NCBI RefSeq assembly: GCF_042651465.1
Contig: NZ_JBHSCZ010000002.1
Span: forward strand, 620,001-684,000
DNA from: Ferruginibacter yonginensis
Lineage (GTDB): Bacteria; Bacteroidota; Bacteroidia; Chitinophagales; Chitinophagaceae
Reading direction: 5' to 3'
DNA length: 64,000 nucleotides
The position numbers were made by a program, and so were the translations under genes. The notes beneath the pieces are model-generated. The model was not told the origin of the DNA and did no database searches. It was given only the letters and a program-made list of their open reading frames with translations. Position 1 is the stretch's first letter. Every line of letters begins with the position of its first letter. Shown piece by piece: positions 34,690 through 43,654 of the stretch.

Positions 34690-34800
34690 TAGTAAAAAAA
34701 GAAGCCCCCGTAGAAACGGGGGCTGTTTACCAAAACTAACTGCTTATGAGAAATTTTAAATTCGTTGTTATAAGGGTTAAAAGTCAAATCGAGTGCCAAA
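34690..34800 (-). ncRNA. Candidate small RNA with sigma-54-like promoter
   Basis: Minus strand. TTTGGCAC (34800-34793), a 5-base spacer, then TTGAC (34787-34783) resembles the -24/-12 sigma-54 promoter TGGCAC-N5-TTGCW, with A in place of the C at -12. Transcription would start near 34772 and end about 80 bases later at the GC-rich hairpin 34724-34703, which is followed by TC and seven T residues. No coding frame is convincing. rpoN is present in the window. It could instead be only a second terminator. Confidence 0.3.
34694..34724 (-). terminator. Rho-independent terminator (minus strand)
   Basis: AGCCCCCGT (34703-34711) and ACGGGGGCT (34716-34724) form a 9-base GC-rich stem with a 4-base loop; on the minus strand it is followed by seven T residues (34700-34694). 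Confidence 0.8.
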
Positions 34801-34877
34801 TTTTAATGACTGCTGTTAAAAAAATGTGAACCTCAAAAAAATAAAACAACTATAAAATTTCTCATGCTTATTAGACG

Positions 34878-34905
34878 AAAAAAAAGCCGCAAAACATGCG
34901 GCTTT
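34878..34905 (-). terminator. Rho-independent terminator of prfA
   Basis: AAAGCCGC (34883-34890) and GCGGCTTT (34898-34905) form the stem; the minus strand continues with a T tract. It lies 7 bases after the prfA stop codon. Confidence 0.85.
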
Positions 34906-34911
34906 ATAAAA

Positions 34912-35976
34912 TTAATTTTGAGATGTAAGTTTTTCGGCATTTTCAGCAAATTGTAGTGCCTCAATAAATTCACCAACATCGCCATTTAACACCGCATCGA
35001 GGTTATAAACCGTCATGCCAATTCTATGATCTGTTACCCTCCCTTGTGGAAAATTATAAGTTCTAATTTTAGCACTTCTATCACCCGTACTTACCAAACT
35101 TTTACGCATGTGGGCAATTGCTTCCTCAGCTTTCCTCACTTCTTCATCATATAATTTGGTACGTAGCATATCCATAGCTTTTTCACGGTTACCCAATTGC
35201 GAACGTTCTGTTTGGCACATTACCACAATACCTGTTGGCTTGTGTGTTAAAAATACTTTTGTTTCAACTTTGTTTACGTTTTGACCACCAGCGCCACCAC
35301 TACGAGCTGTTTCCATTTTTACATCACTTTCTTTTAATTCTACATCAACCTCTTCTGCTTCTGGCATTACTGCAACTGTTACAGCGCTGGTATGTACCCT
35401 ACCACTAGCTTCAGTATCGGGCACTCGTTGTACACGGTGTACGCCACTTTCAAATTTTAGTAAACCATAAACATCATCACCTGTTACTTCAACTTGTACC
35501 TCTTTATAACCACCAACCGTACCTTCACTTTCGCTTAATAAAGCAGCTTTCCAACCTTTTTTCTCAAAATATTTTAGGTACATACGTAATAAATCACCAG
35601 CAAATAATGACGCTTCATCACCTCCAGTACCAGCTCTTATTTCAAGTATAGCATTTTTTTCATCAAACGGATCTTTCGGGATAAGCATGTTACGCAATGC
35701 TTTTTCTTGTGTTTCTTTTAATTCTTCAAGATCTGGCAATTCAAGTTTAGCCATTTCCCTCATTTCGGCATCATCGCTGTTAAGTACTTCTTTATTAAAC
35801 TCAATATCATCCAACGTTTTAATGTAGGCATTACGGGCATTTACAATTTTTTCTAACCCACGGTATTCTTTACTCAATGCACTAAATCGCTTATTATCAC
35901 TTACAATTTCTGGGTTGGTAAGTGCTACACTTAGGTCATCAAATTTTGCCTTTATGGCATCTAATTTATCTAACAT
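34912..35976 (-). CDS. prfA: Peptide chain release factor 1
   Basis: Recognises UAA and UAG stop codons and triggers peptide release. The 354-residue protein has the PxT-type recognition loop in RVPDTEASGRVHTSA (about 185-199), the GGQ motif in GGAGGQNVNKVET (about 226-238, essential for hydrolysis), and the EIRAGTGGDEASLFAGDLLRMY block. The PxT loop marks RF1 rather than RF2. It is divergent from the amidohydrolase gene, and followed by a strong terminator. Confidence 0.96.
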   Translation of the reverse strand: MLDKLDAIKAKFDDLSVALTNPEIVSDNKRFSALSKEYRGLEKIVNARNAYIKTLDDIEFNKEVLNSDDAEMREMAKLELPDLEELKETQEKALRNMLIPKDPFDEKNAILEIRAGTGGDEASLFAGDLLRMYLKYFEKKGWKAALLSESEGTVGGYKEVQVEVTGDDVYGLLKFESGVHRVQRVPDTEASGRVHTSAVTVAVMPEAEEVDVELKESDVKMETARSGGAGGQNVNKVETKVFLTHKPTGIVVMCQTERSQLGNREKAMDMLRTKLYDEEVRKAEEAIAHMRKSLVSTGDRSAKIRTYNFPQGRVTDHRIGMTVYNLDAVLNGDVGEFIEALQFAENAEKLTSQN

Positions 35977-36021
35977 AAAAATTTATTAAAATCAAAAACA
36001 AGGCTTATGGCTGTTAGTTAT

Positions 36022-36056
36022 TTTGTAATAATTACCCCAACTGCCACCTACCTTTG
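36022..36056 (+). promoter_or_regulatory. Promoter of the amidohydrolase gene
   Basis: TTTG (36022-36025) and TACCTTTG (36049-36056) with 23 bases between fit the Bacteroidota promoter. A start point near 36062 excludes the earliest in-frame start at 36007 and supports the ATG at 36106. Confidence 0.5.
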
Positions 36057-36105
36057 TATGGCTCACAAAATAAGTAAGCGGCGCAAATTTACGTTATCTC
36101 AAATT

Positions 36106-37266
36106 ATGAAGGTGTCAAGAAAAATAAAAGGAACGAATATTTTTAATGGAATAGCACTTTTGCCACCGCAACAAGTACTTATTTTAAAAGAGAATAATAG
36201 TGTTGAAGGCATTGTAAATGAGGTAGATGCAGGAGATGACATTGAAACCTATGAGGGTATTATTTGTCCGGGTTTTATAAATGCCCATTGCCATGTGGAG
36301 CTCAGCCACATGAAACAACGTATAGCTACAAACACAGGTTTGGTAAACTTTGTGCAACAAGTAATGAGCAACAGAGGTGCGGATGATGCTATGCAAAAAC
36401 ATGCTATGCAATTGGCTTTAGATGAAATGTACCAAAATGGTATTGTAGCAGTTGGTGACATTTGCAATACCACCGCTAGCTTGGCTGTAAAAAATAATAA
36501 CTTGTTCTTTTGGCAAAATTTTATTGAAATAAGTGGCTTTGTGCCTGCTGGCGCAGCTAAAAGGTTTGATGATGGTATGGCGGTTTTACAACAATTTGAG
36601 GCAATAAAATCAACAACGTTTAAAAATAGTTTGGTGCCACATGCTCCTTATTCTGTTTCAAAAAATTTGTTTGCTTTAATTGATGATATTTCGGCAGGTA
36701 GAATACTAAGCATACATAACCAAGAAGCAGTTGCAGAAAATGAATTGTATCAATACAAGACAGGTGACTTTTTAAAACTCTACGAAAATTTTGGGATTGA
36801 TATTACAGCCTTTACACCAACCCAAACTACCAGTATGCATGCTTGGTTAAATTATATGCAACAACCCTCTAAATTAATTGCTGTACATAATACTTTTACA
36901 ACTAAAGCCGACATTGACAAAGCAACAACACAAGCCTTTTGGAACGAACTGTATTTTTGTTTGTGCCCCAATGCTAATTTGTATATTGAAAATCGTTTAC
37001 CCAATGTAAATATGTTAATGGCGCAAACCCATAATATTGTATTAGGTACTGATAGTTATGCAAGCAACCACCAATTAAGTATTTGGGCAGAAATAACAAC
37101 CTTGCAGCAACATTTTCCTCAAATACCAATACAAACAATGTTGCAATGGGCCACACTTAACGGTGCAAAGGCTTTGGGTTTTGATGATGTATTAGGAAGC
37201 TTTACTAAGGGTAAAAAGCCCGGTGTAAATATCATAAACAATGGAGTTGTACAACGATTGTGTTAA
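36106..37266 (+). CDS. Amidohydrolase-family deaminase/hydrolase
   Basis: 386-residue metal-dependent hydrolase of the ATZ/TRZ-like amidohydrolase group, which deaminates or dechlorinates heterocyclic substrates. The N-terminal beta domain is followed by the metal motif GFINAHCHVELSH (about 64-76), then LVPHAPYSVS, SIHNQE (metal ligand His), and the late catalytic aspartate in VLGTDSYAS. I chose the ATG at 36106 because a promoter lies between it and the earlier in-frame ATG. Possible roles include adenosine- or futalosine-type deamination; the substrate is not shown. It shares TTAA with the convergent recO stop. Confidence 0.85.
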   Translation: MKVSRKIKGTNIFNGIALLPPQQVLILKENNSVEGIVNEVDAGDDIETYEGIICPGFINAHCHVELSHMKQRIATNTGLVNFVQQVMSNRGADDAMQKHAMQLALDEMYQNGIVAVGDICNTTASLAVKNNNLFFWQNFIEISGFVPAGAAKRFDDGMAVLQQFEAIKSTTFKNSLVPHAPYSVSKNLFALIDDISAGRILSIHNQEAVAENELYQYKTGDFLKLYENFGIDITAFTPTQTTSMHAWLNYMQQPSKLIAVHNTFTTKADIDKATTQAFWNELYFCLCPNANLYIENRLPNVNMLMAQTHNIVLGTDSYASNHQLSIWAEITTLQQHFPQIPIQTMLQWATLNGAKALGFDDVLGSFTKGKKPGVNIINNGVVQRLC

Positions 37267-37994
37267 CCAAGTACGGTTTGCATAATAAGTACCGTTTTCA
37301 TAGTACCAAAATCTTGCACGTGTAAACTATAGTACTCCATTAATTTGGTAAGTAATAGTCTTCGCTTGGCATGTGGAATTTTTATTTGAACCAATTTAGA
37401 TGGGTGTTGGGTTTTTAATATTTCTGAAGTGGGTTGTGCTATATCTTTTTCTAAGTAATAAGGGTGGTGAGGCCTATCATCTGCAAACATGCCTTCTTGT
37501 AAATCTAAAAAGCAAGTTGTTTCAGTAAAATTATCATCTATTTTAAAGCCAAAAAAATGACTTAAATGTAAAGCCAAAAATAAAGGGAAGTTGGCTACAA
37601 CGTCTGTTGGTGCAGCATCTATTTGTAACAATGCATCTTCACAAAAATAAAAAAGATCAGTATTTTGTTCAGGCTGTTTCAGCAGTTTATAAAGTAATTC
37701 CATTAAAAAAGCAGCAATACTATTTTTAACCACATCAGTAAGTACTTGGTTAAACACATGGGTTCTGTTACATTCTTTTATGCGGTGCATACTATTGCGA
37801 TCATTATGGTATACCTCCATTTCAACTACCGATGCAGGTTGGTATAGCATTGCCTTAACGCCTGTTTTTTTAGTAGTACGCACCCCATTTACCATATAAG
37901 TTTGTACACCAAATAGCTCTGTAAAAGCTGTAACAACCAAACTGGTTTCACCATATTTAATGCTCTTTAGTATAATGGCCTTTGTTTTGTACAT
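37263..37994 (-). CDS. recO: DNA repair protein RecO
   Basis: Mediator of RecF-pathway recombination that helps load RecA onto SSB-coated single-stranded DNA. The 243-residue protein has the N-terminal OB fold (about 1-80) with TKAIILKSIKYGETSLVV, GVRTTKKTG, and a helical C-terminal half with SHFFGFKI. The four-cysteine zinc site seen in some RecO proteins is missing, as is usual for Bacteroidota. Confidence 0.9.
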   Translation of the reverse strand: MYKTKAIILKSIKYGETSLVVTAFTELFGVQTYMVNGVRTTKKTGVKAMLYQPASVVEMEVYHNDRNSMHRIKECNRTHVFNQVLTDVVKNSIAAFLMELLYKLLKQPEQNTDLFYFCEDALLQIDAAPTDVVANFPLFLALHLSHFFGFKIDDNFTETTCFLDLQEGMFADDRPHHPYYLEKDIAQPTSEILKTQHPSKLVQIKIPHAKRRLLLTKLMEYYSLHVQDFGTMKTVLIMQTVLG

Positions 37995-38102
37995 GCTAGT
38001 AACCTGTATTTATGCACTAATATGTTGCTTTGCTTTGATGCTTAACAACTTTACTCTTTCTTTGCACAAATATTACATTTAAAATTTTTAACTGATTAAC
38101 AT

Positions 38103-40454
38103 ATGTGGCAATCGCTTGCAAAGTTTGTAATTAAAAATAGAATAGCTTTTTTGTTATTACTATTATTATCTACCGTATTAATGGGGTATTATGCAAGCAA
38201 GGTTAAATTGAGTTATGAATTTTCAAAAGCCATACCTACTGATAATCAAAAGTATGTAGACTATCAAGCTTTTAAAAAGAAATTTGGAGATGATGGTAAT
38301 TTGTTGGTAGTAGGTGTTACCACCCAAAATTTATTTACTTTATCGCAATTTAAATCCTACCAAAATTTACAAACAAATTTAAAAAAGATACCGGCTGTTG
38401 AAGATATTTTAAGTGTGCCTACTGCACTTAATTTAAAAAAAGATAGTACTACCGAAAAATTAACAGTAGTAAAAATATTTGCAGATACCATAACCTCACA
38501 AGCCCAATTGGATAGTGCTAAAGCCATTTTTTACAGCTTACCTTTTTATAAAGATCGATTATATAACCAAGCCACCAATAGTTTTTTAATGGCTGTAAAG
38601 GTTAATAAAGAAGTATTGGCCACTAAAGAAAGAACGGCTGTAATTGCTGCCATTGAAGCTGAAATTGAAAAGTATAAAACCGCATCAAATGTAGAAGTAC
38701 ATACAAGTGGTTTGCCTTTAATACGCACTTTAATTGCAGATAGGGTTAAGGCAGAAATGAAATTATTTTTATTAGCATCATTAGGGTTAAGTGTATTGAT
38801 ATTATTGCTTTTTTTCCGATCTATCAGTACAACATTACTATCGTTAGCAGTGGTATTAATAGGTGTAATTTTTACGGTAGGTACTACGTATTTATGTGGT
38901 TATCAAATTACTTTATTAACGGCTTTAATTCCATCATTAGTGGTGGTTATTGGTATTCCTAATTGTATATACTTTATAAACAAGTACCATACATCTTATT
39001 TAAAGGATGTTGATAATCCATCACCAAAAGAAAGAAAAAACAATGCATTGGTAGCCATGGTAAGTAAAATGGGTGTAGTAACCTTATTTTGTAACATTAC
39101 CGCTGCTATTGGGTTTGTGGTATTTTCATTTACAAAAAGTGAAATTTTACAAGAGTTTGGTGTAGTAGCTGGTATTAGTATTATGGTAATATTTTTTATC
39201 TCATTTATTTTGTTACCAAGTGCTTTGAGTATGCTGCCAGTGCCTAGTAAAAATGAGTTAAAATACCTCAATAATCAGTTAATTGAAAAAGCATTAAACC
39301 GTATTGAAAAATGGGTTTTTCAATATCGTAAACCAGTGGTTGTTATTACAGTTATTGTAGTGTTAGTAGCTATTGCAGGGGTTATGAAATTAAAAACCGT
39401 AGGTTATATTGTAGATGATTTGCCTAAGAAAGATAGAATTTACCTCGATTTAAAATACTTTGAAAAAAACTTTGGTGGTGTGATGCCTTTAGAGATAATG
39501 GTTGATACAAAAAAACGTCGTGGCTTATCAGGCGTAAAGGCGTTGAGTATTTTTGAAAAGGTAGATTCATTGGCATTGTTTATTGGTCAACAAAAAGAAA
39601 TGACCAAACCGCTCAGCCTTGCCGAAGGTTTAAAATTTGCAAAGCAAGGTTTTTATGAAGGCGACAGTGCTAATTACTTATTACCCAATACATTTGATGG
39701 TGCTTTTGTAGGTGAATATTTGCGACCTTCAAAAGATACAAGTAATGCGAAGGCAAATAACTTTTCAAAAACACTGCGTTCGTTTTTAGATAGCGGTGCA
39801 CAAACTACCCGTATCAGCATTAGCATGGCCGATGTTGGTACAGAAGCGTTACCTGTTTTGTTGAACAAAATTGAAAAACGCTCCAATGAATTGTTTGATA
39901 GTACGTATAAGGTTACGCTCACGGGTAGCAGCATCACCTTTTTAGAAGGTAGTAAATTCATTATCAACGGTTTAAAAGAAAGTATTGCTTGGGCTTTTGT
40001 GTTAATTGCATTTTGTATGCTTTTTTTGTTTAAATCATTCAGAATTTTATTCTGTTCCATAATACCGAACATAGTGCCATTGTTGGTTACAGCAGGTATT
40101 ATGGGCTGGGTAGGTGTACCATTAAAACCATCAACAGTACTCATATTTAGTGTGGCTTTGGGTATTGCTATTGATATTACCATTCGTTTTTTAGTAAACT
40201 ACAAACAAGTATTGCCAGAAAATAATGGTGATGTAGCAATGGCCGTAAAAAGTACCATCCACCAAACAGGGTTAAGTATTATTTACACTTCATTGGTTTT
40301 AACAGCAGGCTTTATTATTTTTTGTGCAAGCAGCTTTGGTGGCACTTTTGCACTTGGTTGGTTAACTTCAGTTACCCTGTTAACAGCCACCGTTACTAAT
40401 TTGGTTTTGTTACCTGTGTTAATAATATTTTTCGCAAAAGGGAAAAATAAATAG
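38103..40454 (+). CDS. RND-superfamily transporter (MMPL family)
   Basis: 783-residue inner-membrane transporter with the RND layout: one helix (about 10-28), a periplasmic domain, five or six helices (about 220-375, with FFRSISTTLLSLAVVLIGVIF and the IPNCIYFINKYH block), then a second copy of that pattern (about 405-780). The repeated sterol-sensing-like bundle and length fit the MMPL/HAE3 hopanoid or lipid exporter group, for example HpnN-like proteins. Substrate not evident; lipid or hydrophobic compound export is a fair guess. Stands alone. Confidence 0.85.
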   Translation: MWQSLAKFVIKNRIAFLLLLLLSTVLMGYYASKVKLSYEFSKAIPTDNQKYVDYQAFKKKFGDDGNLLVVGVTTQNLFTLSQFKSYQNLQTNLKKIPAVEDILSVPTALNLKKDSTTEKLTVVKIFADTITSQAQLDSAKAIFYSLPFYKDRLYNQATNSFLMAVKVNKEVLATKERTAVIAAIEAEIEKYKTASNVEVHTSGLPLIRTLIADRVKAEMKLFLLASLGLSVLILLLFFRSISTTLLSLAVVLIGVIFTVGTTYLCGYQITLLTALIPSLVVVIGIPNCIYFINKYHTSYLKDVDNPSPKERKNNALVAMVSKMGVVTLFCNITAAIGFVVFSFTKSEILQEFGVVAGISIMVIFFISFILLPSALSMLPVPSKNELKYLNNQLIEKALNRIEKWVFQYRKPVVVITVIVVLVAIAGVMKLKTVGYIVDDLPKKDRIYLDLKYFEKNFGGVMPLEIMVDTKKRRGLSGVKALSIFEKVDSLALFIGQQKEMTKPLSLAEGLKFAKQGFYEGDSANYLLPNTFDGAFVGEYLRPSKDTSNAKANNFSKTLRSFLDSGAQTTRISISMADVGTEALPVLLNKIEKRSNELFDSTYKVTLTGSSITFLEGSKFIINGLKESIAWAFVLIAFCMLFLFKSFRILFCSIIPNIVPLLVTAGIMGWVGVPLKPSTVLIFSVALGIAIDITIRFLVNYKQVLPENNGDVAMAVKSTIHQTGLSIIYTSLVLTAGFIIFCASSFGGTFALGWLTSVTLLTATVTNLVLLPVLIIFFAKGKNK

Positions 40455-40526
40455 ATAATTATTAATATAAGGCAGCATTTTATAAAAAAAGTTGTCATTT
40501 ATTTAACATACTAATTTGATGTAGTA

Positions 40527-40534
40527 TATATTTG
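40527..40534 (+). promoter_or_regulatory. Candidate -7 element for the SusC operon
   Basis: TATATTTG fits TAnnTTTG, 23 bases before the susC-like ATG. The -33 region is weak (ATTTAA), which suits a regulated promoter. Confidence 0.4.
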
Positions 40535-40557
40535 TCACTATAAACTAAAACTGTATA

Positions 40558-43500
40558 ATGAGAAAAGTAATTCTAACGTTGTTAGTAGCATTTGCATTTG
40601 TTATAAATGCTGCTGCTCAAGATCGCACCATTACTGGGCGAATTGTGGATGAAAAGGGAGCTCCTATTTCTGGAGTATCTGTAACCTCATCTGATGGTAA
40701 GGGTACTAAAAGTGATGAAAATGGTAACTATCGCATCATAATAGCAAATGGTACAAAAAGTTTAAGCTTTAGTAGTGTAAATTTTGAAACTAATAAGGTT
40801 CAAATTAAAAACGAATCTAGTTTTGCAATTGTTTTAAAAGCAAAACAAAATTTGTTGGAAGATGTTGTTGTGAGTACTGGTTACGCAAAAATTAAAAAGT
40901 CTGATTATACAGGTGCATCTGACAGAGTATCTCGAGGTTCTATTAAAAATACTGCGGTTGCCTCTATTGATCAACAATTACAAGGCAGAGTGCCAGGTTT
41001 AACGGTGTTGTCAACTAGTGGTCAACCTGGTAGCCCTGCGGCTGTAACTTTGAGAGGATTAACTTCAATCACTGGAGGTAGTACTCCTCTATATGTAGTA
41101 GATGGTATACCTGTTGAGGCTGGTGTGTTTCAGTCTTTGAACTCTAATGATGTTGAATCAGTTGATGTATTAAAAGATGCCGCTGCTTCTGCGTTATATG
41201 GTTCTCGAGGCGGTGCTGGTGTTATCGTAGTTACAACTAGAAGGGGATCAGGTGAAAAATTAAAATTGTCACTTTCAACACAAGCTGGTATTACAAGCCC
41301 TCCAACTAGTAAATATAGAATGATGAACGCAGCTGAATTGTTACAAGCTCAAGAGGATTATGCTTTAGCAGTTGGGTTGAATGGTAATGGTGGTGCACTT
41401 TTATTTGGTTGGAATTTCTCCCCAAAAAACCCTGCATATATAAATTCTACACCAGCCCAACAAGCAATTTTGAATGCTAGGAGGGATAGTGTTTTATCTA
41501 TCAATTCTAATTGGGATGATATATTTTTTAGGAAAGGTACATTTACAAGACAAGACGTAATTTTGTCTGGTGGTACAGGTAATACAAGACTTTATTCAAA
41601 TTTTGGATACTACAAAGAAGAAGGTATTACACAAAGAACTGATTTGGAAAGGTACACTTGGCGTAATAATGCTGATTATTCAGACAAAAAATTATCTATT
41701 CAGTTTAGTAGTAACATTGGTTATACAAAACGTAGGTTCCAAGAATCTACAACTTCGAACAATTTAAGAAACCCTTTCTTGGCTTCTAGGTTAACACCAT
41801 CAACTGTAAGATTATGGAGAGCAGGTTTTGAAAACTCAAATGATTATCAAAATGGTTTAGCTGTAGGAACTGGAAATCAGTTCTCAGGTGCAAATTTGGT
41901 TCAAAATAATTTTTTCAATAAAAATTACAGCGATCAAATAAAAGTTGTGGGAAGCACCAATTTTAATTACAAAATAACTGATGCGCTTTCTGCATCTGCT
42001 TTGGTTGGTATAGATTATCGTCAAACTCAAGCAACTTTCTATTCAGATCCTAGAACTTTCTACAACACTTCAAGTACGGATGTTAGAATTAGATCAGGCT
42101 CACAATCTGAAAACTTAGATCGATTTGCTCAATACCAATTAAGAGCAGGTTTAACATATTCAAAATTATTTAATACCAAACATAGGGTAGAAGTTAGTGC
42201 CTTTACAGAATCAATACACAGTTTTTCGAAATTTTTATCTTTAACAGCATATGGTGTTGATTTTAGAAGGCCAAATACACTTGCTGGTACACTTCAAGGA
42301 ACAATTCAAAACCAATTAGTAGGTCTTACAGGCGGTTCAAGGTCAGAAAGAGCTATTGCTTCACAAGTTGTATTAGGTAAGTATACCTTTAATGACAAGT
42401 ACACAATTTCTGGTTCATACAGATACGACGGTTCATCACAGTTACCAAACGAAAATAGGTTTAAAAACTTCTACTCAGTTGGCGCAATTTGGGACTTAGT
42501 TAAAGAAGACTTCTTAAAAGATTCAAAGTTCGTTAGTCTTTTAAGATTAAGAGGTAGTTATGGTACTTCAGCAAATGCAGATAATTTCCCATTGGGTAAT
42601 TTTGGTTACATACCTTCATATGATTTAGGAACGGACGGTAGTGGTAATCTTACACAAGCTCTTACCAACGTAGGTAATCCTGATGCTAATTGGGAGTTTA
42701 CTAAACAATTAAATATTGGAACTGATTTCTCAGTTTGGAATGACAAAGTATATGGTACAATCGATGTTTACAATAAAGAGACGAACTCTGCTTATGCAAC
42801 TCAATTATTATCTCAAACATCAGGTGTAACGAGTAGACAAGTAAATGCTGCAACAATATCAAATAAAGGGGTTGAATTACGCATAAATTATGATTTCATT
42901 AAAAAGCCAAATGTAAGAATTGGCGTATACTACAATGGTTCTTATAACAAGAACGAAGTGACTGATTTAGGTGGTTTAGCTGATTTTAATGCTGGTACAG
43001 CTTTAATTACAAAAGGTAAACCATTAGGTAGTCATTTTGAAGTAGGTTGGGCTGGTGTTGAACCGACTTCAGGCAGACCTTTATACCTCGATGTAAATGG
43101 TAACGTAACTAATGTGTATAGTGCTTCAAACAGAACACAAAATTGGGGTACTTATTTTGCACCTTACCAAGGTGGTTTTGGTACAAAAGGTAATTTTAAA
43201 GGCTTTGATTTTGATGTGTTTTTTAGTTACCAACAAGGTTCAAAAAGGGTAAATAATTTGGAGTTTTTTGTTGAAAACCCTGCATCATTTTTGGCAGCAG
43301 GTTTAAACCAATCAGCTTCACTTAACTTTTGGAAAGGCCCTGGTGACGTAAATGCAACTACTCAAAGCCCAAACTATGCAGTTAATTTTTCTTCAAAATA
43401 TATACAAGATGCCTCGTTTATTAGACTGAAAACTATTAGCATAGGGTATACTTTACCAACTAGTACATTGTCTAAAACAAAAGTGGTTTCTGCTATGCGT

Positions 43501-43635
43501 TTTTATTTAGCTGCTCAAAACGTATATACTTGGACAAAATGGAAAGGTTATGATCCTGAAGATGATAATAATATATCATTGTCAGAGTTCCCAAATCCAC
43601 GTTCAATCACTCTAGGATTAGATATATCTTTCTAA
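40558..43635 (+). CDS. SusC/RagA-family TonB-linked outer membrane protein
   Basis: TonB-dependent outer membrane transporter of 1025 residues. Signal peptide (1-20), carboxypeptidase-like regulatory domain (about 21-95: TITGRIVDEKGAPISGVSV), TonB box-like LLEDVVVSTGY (about 98-108), plug domain (about 115-225, with LQGRVPGLTV, TLRGLTSI, LYVVDGIPV, DVLKDAAASALYGSRG), then the 22-strand barrel ending in a C-terminal phenylalanine (LGLDISF). It works with the SusD-like lipoprotein encoded 19 bases downstream to import an oligomer or peptide. No glycoside hydrolase lies in the operon, so the ligand may not be a glycan. Confidence 0.95.
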   Translation: MRKVILTLLVAFAFVINAAAQDRTITGRIVDEKGAPISGVSVTSSDGKGTKSDENGNYRIIIANGTKSLSFSSVNFETNKVQIKNESSFAIVLKAKQNLLEDVVVSTGYAKIKKSDYTGASDRVSRGSIKNTAVASIDQQLQGRVPGLTVLSTSGQPGSPAAVTLRGLTSITGGSTPLYVVDGIPVEAGVFQSLNSNDVESVDVLKDAAASALYGSRGGAGVIVVTTRRGSGEKLKLSLSTQAGITSPPTSKYRMMNAAELLQAQEDYALAVGLNGNGGALLFGWNFSPKNPAYINSTPAQQAILNARRDSVLSINSNWDDIFFRKGTFTRQDVILSGGTGNTRLYSNFGYYKEEGITQRTDLERYTWRNNADYSDKKLSIQFSSNIGYTKRRFQESTTSNNLRNPFLASRLTPSTVRLWRAGFENSNDYQNGLAVGTGNQFSGANLVQNNFFNKNYSDQIKVVGSTNFNYKITDALSASALVGIDYRQTQATFYSDPRTFYNTSSTDVRIRSGSQSENLDRFAQYQLRAGLTYSKLFNTKHRVEVSAFTESIHSFSKFLSLTAYGVDFRRPNTLAGTLQGTIQNQLVGLTGGSRSERAIASQVVLGKYTFNDKYTISGSYRYDGSSQLPNENRFKNFYSVGAIWDLVKEDFLKDSKFVSLLRLRGSYGTSANADNFPLGNFGYIPSYDLGTDGSGNLTQALTNVGNPDANWEFTKQLNIGTDFSVWNDKVYGTIDVYNKETNSAYATQLLSQTSGVTSRQVNAATISNKGVELRINYDFIKKPNVRIGVYYNGSYNKNEVTDLGGLADFNAGTALITKGKPLGSHFEVGWAGVEPTSGRPLYLDVNGNVTNVYSASNRTQNWGTYFAPYQGGFGTKGNFKGFDFDVFFSYQQGSKRVNNLEFFVENPASFLAAGLNQSASLNFWKGPGDVNATTQSPNYAVNFSSKYIQDASFIRLKTISIGYTLPTSTLSKTKVVSAMRFYLAAQNVYTWTKWKGYDPEDDNNISLSEFPNPRSITLGLDISF

Positions 43636-43654
43636 AAATTTAAACTTGTTTATT

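Larger units (their letters stand above)
34605..34911. other. 307-base intergenic region with two hairpins and a possible small RNA
   Basis: AT-rich spacer between the fusion gene and prfA. It holds two minus-strand terminator hairpins (34703-34724 and 34883-34905) and a TGGCAC-type box between them. A 61-codon open frame on the minus strand crosses the hairpin and looks accidental, so I do not call a protein here. Confidence 0.6.

Noticed and set aside
34614..34799. 61-codon open frame on the minus strand in the gap before prfA
   Set aside because: It crosses a GC-rich terminator hairpin, has no signal of a known family, and a small RNA or plain terminator explains the region better.
39674..40183. 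Long open frame antisense to the MMPL transporter
   Set aside because: Shadow of the transporter's second half; no independent promoter or family.
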